NCBI GenBank assembly: GCA_949987705.1
Contig: OX465281.1
Span: forward strand, 137,688,876 to 137,752,875
Length of the DNA: 64,000 bases
Source of the DNA: Thereva unica
Taxonomy: Eukaryota; Arthropoda; Insecta; Diptera; Therevidae
Direction of reading: 5' to 3'
The translations under genes were made by a program, and so were the position numbers. This document shows, piece by piece, positions 1 to 12,600 of the stretch. The notes under the pieces were generated by a model, which saw only the letters and a program-made list of their open reading frames with translations, searched no databases and was not told the DNA's origin. The first letter of the stretch is position 1. Each line of letters starts with the position of its first letter.

Positions 1-2359
1 CTTCTCTGAATGATAACTAGCAACATAATTTTCAATTTATGCAATAAACACAACCGATCGACAAGACTAACTTTACTAATTTTGGAAGCTACTGTGAAAA
101 CCCACTAGAATACACGGCTTCATATAAAGGTTCACATAACTCCGATCACGGTTTCCAAAGATGATACCCGATTGAATTTATATTATGACGACATTAATGC
201 AAAATATTCTTTCTTGATTACGTTTATAGGATTCAAAAGGAGCACGATGACAATTCTTTACTATTTCAACCTTCTTACTACTTTATGAATGTATACTCAT
301 CAAGAGTATAGAGTAATTTTGGGCGCAGCAAGCAAAAAGGATTCTGCTGCGTTACTAAAATAAAGTTACATTTGTGTTATGGCTGTGCTGAAAATGAGTT
401 AAAAAAGGAGTGACATTATAAAGGAAAGCAGATTTGCAAGAAACTTAAATATTCAGTAGCCTACCATTCTTTAATTTTTGTTGTTAATGACAATTGTTAA
501 GTTTTTCTAAAGACGAGATTGGCAACTCTATTTTAGTTACGACAAACTTGTTTCAGCATAAACACAGTCCTGACCAATGGGCCTTTCCACAGTATTCAAA
601 CCGGCTTTGTAGGAAACGAGTAAGAGAATCAAGGAGAATACCCTACAAAAAGTATGCAGCACATTTTAAACATATTTCTCGGGCTTCAACTCACTAACAC
701 AAATAGAGAAACCGTTTGCGAGGTTAGAAACGTCAAGCACTCGACAACACAGATGTGGAAATCGCAGTTTTCTATCCGGTGTGTATACTGCAGAAAGAAT
801 ACTAGTGTGGAAGAGCCTAATGTCATTTCTTAAGGATCTTGACACTACTTTTCTTCTATCAAATACAAAATTGTTGATCTTACCACGGTATAAATGTGAC
901 ATTTTGACTTTTAAAGCCCAAGCACAAGCCGTTTAAGCAATGATGGGTACAATTTAACAAAATAAGCTACATCACTAAAAACTGGATCAAAAACATAACA
1001 CCTCACATTGAAGATATACTTCAAAAAACCATTCGTGTCAAAACTCATTTTACCTAGTAGAAATTGAACAAAGTAGTTTGGTTCTAATAAGTTCGATTCC
1101 GATTGGCCTAAACAATCGAATGCCAAGGAACTAAAATGAATGATTTATTAACTTAGATAAACAATGAGCTTATTAGAGAAGTGGAAAATAACTTACAGAA
1201 TCTTATAACTTCTGCTCGCGAATTTACCTAGTTTCTCGTATAAGAAAATTGTTCGTAGCATTGAAGATGGTCTTATATTAATTATAATTTTCATGTCTTA
1301 TATTGATTATGAAGAAAAAATGGAAGTCATAGATAATGCATTTTCTGGATAACTAAAATTAAATACAAAGAAAATTTTTAATTTTTTAATTATTTCCATA
1401 TTATAGAAGAAATTTGAACGCCGTAGTAAAATTTCAAACAGTAAACGCTCTTACGGAAGTATCACTACTTCAAGCATTATGCTCTTACTTAACAAACCAA
1501 TATCTAACCAATTAAAAGTTTTAATTTAAAACCTTGTCTCTTAGTGCGAGGTAGAAAGTACTACGGATAAAGCTCGTTCCTCTTCGGCCATTTTTGTATA
1601 ATAATAATATTAATATCAATGCCTCTCTATCAGTAATATTCGTAAGAAAAATAAAAAAAAGTAAAAATGAAAAAAACCACCAACAAATAAAAAACAGAAG
1701 CCCTAAAAATCTGAAAATTGATTTTTGATGCCTCACTACAAAATTCAAACTTTTAAAACATTTCCCTTCAATAGCAAAATGTAGAAAAAATTATAATTAA
1801 ATATTTTCTTCATAAATATCTAGGTGTAAAATAATAATAAAAGCATCTTAGTACTTAATGAAGTGTTAAAAACTGTTCTGTTTAAATAAAGTCGAATTCT
1901 ATGAAAAACTAGTATTTACAGTATCCTAATATTCTTTTTGTGTTTAAAATTGGTGATAAGATATAAAATATACATCTGCCGAATATATAATAATTAATCG
2001 TTTTACAACAGAAAAGCTCGTACAAAAATATGTTAATGCTACGAAGTATTTTTTTCTTGTTTGTTTATATACAGTATTAGTAAAACAGATTTTATTTCAT
2101 TTATTGTTTTTATAGAACAATATATGTATTGGAAATGAGGCATGCTTGAAGGAAACAAATACGTTTCACACGTATATATGCAGATGAAGAATATTTTTTC
2201 TTATTCTTTGTAAACGATAAAGATTCATTACATACATACATTAAAGAGTTTCAGCACTCAAATAAAAGACGCGGGAGAATGTAGCACACTTTACCGCCGA
2301 CTCAATTTATGAATCATATTAATCGAAGGCAACTTCAGAATTAAACATTAAATGAACTA
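1..2359. other. 3' flank of the last domino exon, no gene recognised
   Basis: This is AT-rich sequence downstream of the domino stop codon. On the minus strand AATAAA signals lie at 2100-2105 and 2091-2096, about 255 bp past the stop, so they could end a short 3' UTR (inference). Open frames at 911-1126 and 666-902 (minus) are short, lie in different frames and resemble nothing I know. If this insect makes a longer domino isoform like Drosophila DOM-A, its extra exons would have to be beyond the left edge; I see no SANT or polyglutamine exon here. Confidence 0.5.
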
Positions 2360-3691
2360 TCAAGATGGTCCATTTTCTGGTGTACTTTTTAATAATGAAG
2401 TTCGCCTTGTCATTCTAGAAGCTGCTGGCCTTCTAGGAGTAGAACCTTCTAATAAATCATTTGAAATAGTATTATTTAAATTTGATTTTGGTGATCTTGA
2501 AACCCAATTATCTAAAGTATGATTTTTACCATTACTTTTCGTTAGTCTAACTTTAGCAATTTTTAATTTAGGAACCTGCTTATTGCTACTTGTTGAACTA
2601 GAAATACCGTCTAAAAGTTTTGCAGCTTTAACAGTTTTATTACTATTATAAGCCTTGTCTTCATTCCGATGACTTTGACTATCATCGTCAGATTTTTGAT
2701 CTACTTGCAAATTGTCTCGATTTTTATTATCATTGATTGTTGAATCATTAAGTTTTCGGATTTTAGTATTAAGACTTTTAACCGGTTTAACGCCTGGTAA
2801 AATTGGGCTAACATCTAACGTCCAAAGATTAATTTTAACTGACCCACGAGACCTTGTTCGCGGGCTATTAACATCTAAGTGATTTTCTACTAGTTCCTTC
2901 TTTGTTGAATTCAACGATGATCGACTTTCATTTCTAGAAAGTTGACTTTCATTTTCAGAATCTTCTGATTCTTCGTCTTCATCCTCATCAGATTCTTCTG
3001 AAACATTATAATGTGTGGAATTAGTTGTAGTATCGTTAGTGGAATCTATCATTACATCAAGACTACATTCGCTAACATCAGATTTTTCGGTAACCATACT
3101 TTCTGCATCATCGTCTTCAGAATTATTGTCATTTTGACTATTGCTCTCTGGTTCTTTTGAAAATTCGGTTTCTTCTTTGTTTTCATTTGGCTTAAAATTT
3201 TTCCGTTTTCTACAAACATTTCTAGTTTTTCGCGCATTTTGTTGTATTTCTAATTTACGTTTTCTACCGCGCCCTAAGTTCTTAGTTTCTGGCAAAGTTT
3301 TTGGTGTTTTATTTCTAAGTAATACTCTCCGCCTTTTATTATTAAAACGTTTATTTGTACGAGCTTTTCTGCTATTAATCCCTAACTTATTGTTTCTACT
3401 GTCCAGCTGTGGTTTCTTAATAATAGATAATTTCTTGTTCAATGATTTTTTATTTTTTATTGATTTATTAACCTGATTTTTGGCGTCCTCCCGACTGTAT
3501 GTCAACATTTCATCATTTTCTCTATCCACCTTTCGCATTTCTTCTTCTTTTTGAAGTGCAGCTAAACGGTTTGCTTCCCATTCGCGTTTTTGTTGTTCTA
3601 TCTCAGCTTCTGCTGCTTTAAGCTGCTCTGCTGTCCATGAGCCTCCTGTTTCTTCGACTAAACGCATTGCATACCGCTCAATTGGGCTTAA
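2360..3691 (-). CDS. dom: domino last visible exon with stop codon
   Basis: It has 443 codons plus stop. It begins [19 protein letters not shown], directly continuing VKQ of the previous exon, followed by a Glu/Lys/Arg coiled-coil-like stretch ([19 protein letters not shown]). The rest alternates Lys/Arg-rich and Asp/Glu/Ser-rich stretches and ends [15 protein letters not shown]. The acceptor is TCTATTTCCAG at 3692. An in-frame ATG further upstream (3751) is intronic. There is no SANT domain and no polyglutamine, so this may be the end of a short, DOM-B-like isoform (inference). Confidence 0.88.
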   Translation of the reverse strand, partial: LSPIERYAMRLVEETGGSWTAEQLKAAEAEIEQQKREWEANRLAALQKEEEMRKVDRENDEMLTYSREDAKNQVNKSIKNKKSLNKKLSIIKKPQLDSRNNKLGINSRKARTNKRFNNKRRRVLLRNKTPKTLPETKNLGRGRKRKLEIQQNARKTRNVCRKRKNFKPNENKEETEFSKEPESNSQNDNNSEDDDAESMVTEKSDVSECSLDVMIDSTNDTTTNSTHYNVSEESDEDEDEESEDSENESQLSRNESRSSLNSTKKELVENHLDVNSPRTRSRGSVKINLWTLDVSPILPGVKPVKSLNTKIRKLNDSTINDNKNRDNLQVDQKSDDDSQSHRNEDKAYNSNKTVKAAKLLDGISSSTSSNKQVPKLKIAKVRLTKSNGKNHTLDNWVSRSPKSNLNNTISNDLLEGSTPRRPAASRMTRRTSLLKSTPENGPS

Positions 3692-6600
3692 CTGGAAATA
3701 GATAAATGGATTACGATAAGTTTCAGCAAATACATTTTTAATTAAAGACAAAAATCAAGTAATATGTTTGGTGATTAGTGATATATTCCAATGACTGCTC
3801 CATTGAACTATGTCTGGTCACCAGTTTTATCTAGCACCTTTTCGTTACCATTTATTGTATAAATAAAAAAGTAAATGAATAAGAAAAAATGCATATAGCC
3901 AAATAGTATAAACTTTAATTTGGAAAATACCAAATATTTTTATGGAATGAATAAGTATGTACAGGGTGAGCGGAATTATAAACAGAACAATGAAATTAAT
4001 TACAACTTTTCTTGATTACTTTTGTTTTATTCCAGGAACACAAATACCAAAACAATTAAAAATACTCCTAGGTTACTATACTCCTAGATTTGCATCGAAA
4101 TGATCGATAATTAGATCGCCAACAAATTATCATTAAGGGCCTAATACACTCAATCGGGCAATTATAGGGTATCGCGCGAGTAACATACAAAAACAACTAA
4201 CATAATTTAGTCTACTAACCCTTAGTAATTTCATCTTATTTGCATACAATTCCATATTATTTTTCATTCTTAATAATTTTAAAACAATGCATACAAATTC
4301 ATCTTATTTTTCATTCCTAATAATTTTAAAACAATGCATACCTATTATATTTCATTCCAATAATTTTTATCAGCACTAGATGCAAATTGTTTCAATATCA
4401 GCACTAAGTAAGTGCAGAATAAGTTCCAAGAAAATAATGAATGCTCCTTGTAACCATTTTTAGCTTTTTCAAAAAAAAAAGATTATACAGAGGCTCTGTC
4501 CGTCTGGCAGCTACAGACTTGGGCCATATCTCAAAATGTAGCTCTTGGTCAAAAGACCAAAAACTGAGAAAATGGTCTGGAAATTTCAACCAGAAGTATA
4601 TTTAACAACAAAAAAGAGATTTCTAATAAAGTCCATATATCGGTAGCCTAGAGGCAAGGCGCTGGAATCTTATCCCCGGAAACCAAGTTCAATCCTCGGC
4701 CGCAAAATGGTGAAATAAAAAAATTTTTTTTACTTCGGTGAACATGTTTTGATTCTATTTCTCACTAAATTATATTATTTAATAATGAGACTCAGGAGAA
4801 CATAAACATTTACTTAATTAAAAGTGCAAAAATATCATTTTCTTGATTTTTTATGGCTCTTCGACGGCTTTATAAATCATTAAAAAATTTCGCGGAAATA
4901 ATATAAAGTATTTATTTGTTTATATGCATATTTTATATGCTGCTCATTTTTAACCGATTTCAAAAAACGAGGAGGTTACTCAATTCGACGTGTAGGCATT
5001 TTGTAGTCCTGTTCACGCATAACTTTGTAACCCAATGACTTTTTTGCCTATTTGTTGGTTCATTTGAAGGGGGAGTTTCCCACGGTGGTCCCGTTAAATT
5101 TTTTCGAAATTCTGATAAAGGAGTTCGAAGTTAGGCATAAAAAATAAGAAGTGTTAATTAGATTTTCTTATTTAAAAAAAAAAATAACTTTCGAGAAAGA
5201 AAAAATTAAAGAAATAGAGGATACAAGACCTAGTGAAGAGCATGCACACGGAAGTGGCATGCTGCCATGTCTCAAATAAATAATATAAAAGGTGCCGCCG
5301 GCACCAGTGATAATGACACTAAAGTGTTTCCAAAAAATAAAGCCAGTGACAAAGAAGGCTATAAAATCAGTGGTGACGAAAAAACTAACAAAGAACGGCG
5401 CCCCGTTAACAAAAGGCGCCGCAAAATTAAAATTATGCCGAATTTGTTGCAGCGAACAAAAGGCAGCAACAACACCCAGAAAAAAAGCCCAACAACGTCT
5501 GGGTCCGGATCAACAGCAATATGCACCGTAGTGATGACTGACTCCGATGAAGAGTCATCCTCCCACGACTCCATCCCAGGCAAATATAAAGGCCTGGGCA
5601 ATAGTTTCAAGGAACTGGCCACTGACACGAATGAAAAAGAGGCCAGGCTTGAAAAAATGCGAGGAGCTAAAGGAAAAAAAATTTCCCAGGCTCCCAAAAG
5701 CAAAACAAACAGCAACAACAAAGTATGAAGCAGCAAGCTCCACAGCAGCAACAGCAAAAGCAAATCCAACAACAACAAAACCAGCAGCAACCGCAGCAGC
5801 AGCCGCAGCAGCAGAGACAACAACAGAAAAAGGAGAAAATTCCACCAATTAATATATTTCACCAGCAACCTACGGATACGATTAGATTAGCTAAGCAGGT
5901 ACTAAAACACACTAATTTTTATATAAAAAGATTTAGTGGTACAAAGCATGCCCTAGTTTTAAGTAGCATTGAAGATTTTAAAAAAATTAAAAGTATTTTA
6001 GAACGGGCGAATACACAATTCTTCACTTACACGGCAAAAAGTGAAAAATTGCAAAGTGTCCTCTTGAAAGGTCTCGACCCCGATTGTGACACTCAGGAGC
6101 TCCTGAACGAACTGCAATCTCTCGCGGTAGATAATTTAAAATTTACCGCAGTTAAAAAATTTAGTACAAGCTATTCGCGTACTTCTAAAGGTGCCGGCCC
6201 ATAGAACGCGTTAACGCGGTGCGTGCGCAAGAAGCGTGTGACAGTCCAGGACGCGAAACATTCAACAGACCCAATGAAGGCGTTGTACGTGTATGATATT
6301 TCATCTCTTTTTACGCTTTCAGATTATCGAAACCGAAGCGTTTGCTTGTATTTCATATTCGTATTTTTGAACCTCGCACACTAGATTGATAAAAGTTTGA
6401 AATTTCAAATTATGTACACAACAAACAAACGTCAAACGCGTCTATCGCATCCAAAAGTTGAAAATTGGTCAACTTGAAGCGTTTGAAGCTTTACTTGCGT
6501 GTGTCGCGGCAGTCATTGGGACTGGTTCCATTGAATAGCATTTACTTTAACTGAAATGTCACACGCATCTTACGCGCGCATCGCGTTAACGCGTTCTATG

Positions 6601-9600
6601 GGCCGGCACCTTAAGAGGCAGCTCCCGATATTTTTAGTCCAATTAACCCCCGACAGTCGGTTGGATAACCTTAAAAATATTAGGTATCTCAACTTCCATG
6701 TTGTAACTTGGGAGAAAATAAATAAAAAAGCAGACATCCTGCAATGTATGCGCTGCCAAAGGTTTGGACATGCCGCAGCTAACTGCCAAATGGCTTTTAG
6801 GTCCGTCAAATGTGAGAAAACCCACAATCAAGGCGAATGGCCTCTTGGGAGGGAAAAAGTCGCGGATAAAAACCAGTTGTTCTGTGTACTCTGCAGATCT
6901 AACGGACATCCTGCTAATTATAGAGGATGCCCTAAATATGCAGAGTTCAAGCGACGTATTAAGGCGCGTAAAGAACAAATACAGGCCCAACAAGACCGTA
7001 AGGGGCAAATGTTTAAAAATTTAGTTGTACCTGGTATGTCCTTCGCCCAAATGGCGGCTGGAGCCCAGACAACGAAACAACAAGTCCCAAAAGCTGCGCC
7101 TGCAGCAAGTTCTGGGGACAGCGAGCTGAAAGCGGTTCTCCTATCAATTCAATCGCTCAGCTACAAAAACAACTAAACGAGCAAAACGCCCGTTTAGACT
7201 TAGTATATTCCTTCTTTACGACAGAAACCATCTCTGGGTAAGCTGTTTAATGGCTTTACGCAGGGAGGACACGATCAAGGTCATTGCGGTGAACGTCAAT
7301 TCGTTGATAAGAAACGAGAGAAGGGCGAATTTGCTGACCCTTTTGCAAAACGAAAATCCTGATGTGCTTCTTGCTAGTGAGACCAAACTAAGCGAGAAGC
7401 ACAAAGTGGATTACAAAGATTATGTGGTAATTAGGAGAGATAGACCTAATGCCACACAAGCTGGGGGCCTACTAATACTAGTAAAGACCACCCTTAAACA
7501 CAAGATCATGTATAGCAGGGACATCGCAAAGTTTCGGGTGTTAGAAGCGTGCGTTATATACCTCTCTCTGTCTAGTGGCAGAAGGCTGTATATAATTGCC
7601 GCGTACGCACCCCAAACCTCCCAATCCAGACTATTTATAGAGGAAATGAGCTCTCTTTTTTAAACTCTCCACCTGGAGTCGGAGCAAAATTTTTACTTAT
7701 TGGCCGGAGATTTAAACGCACGCCATGAAGCATGGGGAAATCAAACGGCTAACTGAATGACTGGTTGGCTCAGAATAGAATTCAGCGAAAAGTAAATCTT
7801 TACGCTACGGACATGCCATCATACCCAAATGGCGGTTCTTTTCTGGATATATGCTTGTTAGACTCTCGGATGGCCGTACTAGGGGTAAACATAAACGTGA
7901 CAAACTGTCTAACTACAGTGCCGTACGACAGCGACCACCAAGGACTGGAAACAACAGTACAAGTCCCTGACGACTCCATGGAACTCCTCGAATATTGCGA
8001 AGTGCATCCTTTTGCCTACCAGAAGATACACTGGCCAAAGTTCGAGAAGGCTATGGAGAAGGCAATACAGAATAACGGACTATTACCTCCCACAACTAGG
8101 AATTTGACCATCAATGAGATTGATGCATATCTGAAAGATATGGACAACCTCATTGTGCAGACTATGGACAAAACCATACCACGGACAAAGAAAAAGAACA
8201 GTACAGACTGTTACAAAAACGCTACAATCGACGCACTACAAAAACATAAAAGTAGAATATTGACGAGACTGAAATCCCTACACCGCCAGTTCCAAGATAG
8301 ACAGAGTCCAGAGATCGCAACTCTTAAATCGGTTATGAAAAACCTCCAACAACTCCTCAAACAACAATTCTCACAGTCTGTGAATCTGTACTGGAACAAA
8401 AAGATTCGTGCTATACAATCCAGTAGCGCGAGCATGTTCCCACAGAAAAATAACATCTTTAGGAGTAAAACACATAACCGGTTGGACAAGTTGAGTATCC
8501 CCAGGACCCTGGCTAACCAGGAACTACTGAGGTCTGCGAACATAGATCCCGAAGAAACCAGTATTGTCGACGATAATTATTGTATAGAGGACGAGCAGGA
8601 GAAAGTGGATTTAGTGGGGGCCTACTACCAGGGAATTTATTCGGTGAACACTTGTGTTCGGCCGAATGACCTTGAAAATAGGGCCCTGCTGAACCATTTC
8701 AGAATAACTAACGAGATCGAGGTCTGGAAACCCGAGAACCGAAGAATCATCGAGTTCAGTGAAGACTGCCCAGCGAACAATGTTTCTAAGAAGTATAACA
8801 CGCCGCCGCGCCATTGAAAAAAATCAGCAGCAGCTAAATAGTTTTTGCAGTAAAGTCTTTGCATATTTTCGGACAAATTAAAAAAAAAAACTTATTTAAT
8901 ATGAAACAAAATTCTCCGGGGAAAATGAAAAGAAATAGCTTATCTACTGCTACTGTACTATAGAGTGTATTGCCATGCGAACTATACGCATGTGTAAAAT
9001 TTGCAGTTGATCGCTTATGTATAATTATGGAAGTGGGTCAAACCCTGTAGGGAATTCTCGAATTCATGAAATCGGAGTGCAGTATATCTTTGTAGATATT
9101 AGAAGCAATGTGAATCGATTACTATGGGAAGGAATGGTATTGCAAAGTGTCATGCATAAGGAACATGCACGCATTTCCCTTTATTCATTATCGAGGAAAA
9201 ATGCTGAAGCCGCAGCCGAACACTCGTCCTGTCTCACCCTATCCTTCATAAAATCGGTTTTCTTACGATTTTGTAAGATTTTGTTTTTCAGTCTATTTAG
9301 ATTGATTACGGCGTAAGCACGTGTAGCGATATAAAGTTTACTATTTATATTACAGATGGGAAATTAATATCCTATTTCGGACTTGTGATTAATAAAGGAT
9401 GTTTTTTTAATAATAATAGATGCGACAGCATATTTAAAGGCGGAATAAATGGAATTTTAATGTTAAAAATGGCTCTATTTTGTACTTTTTCAGTTCCTTA
9501 CAACCTGTGGTTATGTCTAAAAGTACCAAATAAGGCCATTTTTAGCATTAAAATTGCTTATAGCTTCAAAACTATAGGCCGTAGGATAAAAGTTGTAGAA

Positions 9601-12600
9601 CATTATTCATAGGAAATTGTCCAAGCTTTCCAATTTTGTAATAAAAAAATATCAATTAGCTACTTTTTTTTGAGAAAATTAATTATTTATGGTGGAAAAC
9701 TTTATATTAGTATATTAGTTATAACAGTTCAAAGTTGCGCATCTGCGCCCGGAAAATGCTCCTATTTAGGTCTAAACATTTTAAAATATTTTTAAAGTAC
9801 AATAAACTTAAATCAATTATCTAGCTACTTATGGTGAACATTTTTTGAATTTTTTTTCATAAGTAAAAAGTTTTAAAAATTGTCCACAAATTCAACTCAA
9901 CAGCCATTTGAGCTGATGGCTCGCTTGTGCAAGGATCTAGTCTAGATTTTGATGGTTAGGCTGCAGATTATTTTAAGCAGCTAGCAATAGCGGGAGATTG
10001 AATTTTAGCGAATTAGTAGCTCGTCGGGAATTCCGCCGGAGTGACAAATGTGTTTTCTCATGTGTTAACCCACTTTTTTTTCGAAATTAGGCTGGTCATC
10101 CACTGGAAGCGTATTCAAGCGGCTACGCTCTTCGGCGACATGAGCGGCTACAGGCGGCTTTGAGATAAGCGGCTACACGCTACAGGGGTCGTCCACTGCA
10201 AGCTTTTCATGCTGTTCAGTTTGAAGGGAATACATAGGGACATAATAATTTTGTGATTTTATTCGTGTTTTAGCATTTTGTTCATGCTGCCAACCTACAT
10301 ATGACACCCTCAGAGCAAAAGCGGGCTAAAATAACAAAGAGAGCGAAAACGGTTCGGGGTTTTTTTTAGCGCAAAAGAGGAATATCTTCGTATTCTTAGA
10401 GTAAAAATGGTATAACTATACTTCAGCGCAAAAACGGTGTATCAAAAAACCGAGAGCAAAAGCGGGTTAACTTTTTACTCCGCTTTTGCTCTTAGTGAAA
10501 ACTTATACCGCTTTTGCGCTGAACAAAAATTTAAATCGCTTTTGCTCTCAATAAACGCGTCAAAATTGTTTTCATCAGGGTTGAAAACGCTGCTTTAGAT
10601 TTTATTTTTTGAATTCTGCTTTTTCTCCCTTGTAACGTAATATAGAAAGTTCGCCGTCGCCTGGTCCCAAGCCCAGGGTGTGAAAGGAGGCGGGTACTCG
10701 ATCTGCTGAATTGACCAGAATCGGGAAACCGAAGAAACAGGGCAAGAGACTGTATTTTTCGAAGCGGCACCGACAGCAGCGTATCCATTGCTGGGACGTC
10801 CCGCTCGGCCGAAAATACTGTGGAAGAAGATGCTCGCCCTTTCACGCCAACTAACTATTCCTATTGAAACCCACCTGTTTTACTATCTAAAGCGCCGCCA
10901 AGGATATAGTTTATTACTATAAGAAAGAGTAACGGCGAAAGTAAACATCCTTGTCGTACTCCTGAGTTTATCTCAAAGGTTTCGGTTAATTTTAACTATA
11001 TTAACACATTTTTGCTATTTTTGAAATTTTCGTTTTTGAATACCTCCGGTTACCCGATCACCTTGAAATTTTGCACACAGCTTCAGCTCCGATGACAATG
11101 CAATATGGTATACTCATTACACCGTTAGATCCATGGCGGAGGTCTCCCGAGGACGGCTTACTGTTTTCTTCACGGAACAAATTTTGCAATCGATTTTTCA
11201 AATACTTCCGGATATCCTATCATTCTGAAATTTTGCACACAGCTTTAGCTCCGAAGACAATGCAATATGGTATATACCTTTAGATCCATGGAGGCCGTCT
11301 CAGGAGGGCGTGTTGAAATATTCTTCACAACCCCTTCGACATGGGTATCAAATGAAAGGATATGACAAGTATAACACCATAACCAATATAGTATGCTCAA
11401 TATATCGTTTGGTCCATGGCGGCCATCTCAAGAGGGCGGATTACCATTTTCTTCACTGCTCCCGAAACATGGGTATCAAATGAAATGGTATGATAAGTAG
11501 AACACCATAAGAAATATAGTATACTCAATTTATCGTTTGGTCCATCGCGGCCATCTCAAGAGGGCGAGTTACCATTTTCTTCACAACCCCTTCGACATGG
11601 GTATCAAATGAAAGAGTATCATAAGTAGAATACCATAAGCAATATAGTATACTTAATATTTCGTTTGGTCCATTGCGGCCAGCTCAGGAGGGCGGATTAC
11701 CATTTTCTTCCACAACCCCCTCGACATGGGTATCAAATGAAAGGGCATCATAAGTCGAATGCAATGAGCTATGTCTGTAGATCCATGGCGGTCTCCTCAG
11801 GAATGCTGGTTACCATTCTCTTCAGAACCCTTTCGACATGGATATCAAATGAAAGCGTATGCGTAGTATGCTCAATATATTGTTTGGTCTATGGCGACCA
11901 TCTTAACAGGGCGGATTACCATTTTGTTCACAACACCCGAAACATGGCATTCACATGAAATGGTGTAATAAGTAAAACACCATAAGCAATAAAGGGTACT
12001 CAATTTATCGTTTGGTCCATGGCGGCCATCTCAAGAGAGCGGATTAACATTTTCTTCACAACCACCGCGACGTGGGTACTACAGGAAAGGGTGTGATAGT
12101 AGAATACAATAAGCTATATGATGGCATCATTATAAATTTAACTTGGCGGCTAACATAAACTGGTGGATTGCCTAACTTTACAACAACCTCGAAATGGGAA
12201 TCAAATGAAAGGACATGCCATGTAGAACAAAATAAGCTATGTGACGTAATTCAAAATTTAATATGCACACCAGTTACATAATGGAAATTAATACGGTAAT
12301 TTATTTAAAGTAAAATAAAAGATAAAAGTTTCAGATGAAATATAATTTATAGATGTTATTTTAAACGAAAAAACGTGGGGGTCATGCTATAGACAATAGT
12401 AGGAGTGTAGAGTAGCTGGGTTGAGAAGTCATTCGCATCAATCATGTATGCGCCCCACGTTTTTTCGTTTAAAATCTTACAAATATTTTCAAAGCTATTA
12501 CAAAAACACAATCACAAATTTTCAGGACTATCTGTAGTATGGGGTTAGGAATATGTTTGCGGTTCTAAATCTGTATGGGGCTAGGAGAAATTATTTTATT

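Larger units (their letters stand above)
5240..8820 (+). mobile_element. LINE C: jockey-type non-LTR retrotransposon, 3'-truncated
   Basis: ORF1 (gag-like, 5267-7176) is followed by ORF2 (7250-8817). ORF1 carries a Gln-rich tract and three CCHC-type zinc knuckles, typical of the jockey clade. ORF2 has the apurinic-type endonuclease domain and the start of the linker, but no reverse transcriptase; the copy stops near 8817. A MITE (6189-6611) interrupts ORF1. The element lies antisense to domino. The left end is uncertain. Confidence 0.8.

Noticed and set aside
666..1126. Two minus-strand frames downstream of domino as a possible extra exon
   Set aside because: They are in different frames, have no recognisable motif and no convincing splice sites linking them to domino.
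4637..4704. Functional tRNA gene
   Set aside because: A and B boxes are present but I cannot form an acceptor stem or a clean anticodon arm; called SINE-like instead.
5359..5868. 169-residue minus-strand frame rich in Leu, and neighbouring Ala-rich frames
   Set aside because: They are antisense or shifted readings of the Gln-rich tract of LINE C ORF1.
10531..10845. 104-residue minus-strand frame as a host gene
   Set aside because: It lies downstream of an RT motif in a LINE fragment within FB1, so it is best explained as LINE remnant.
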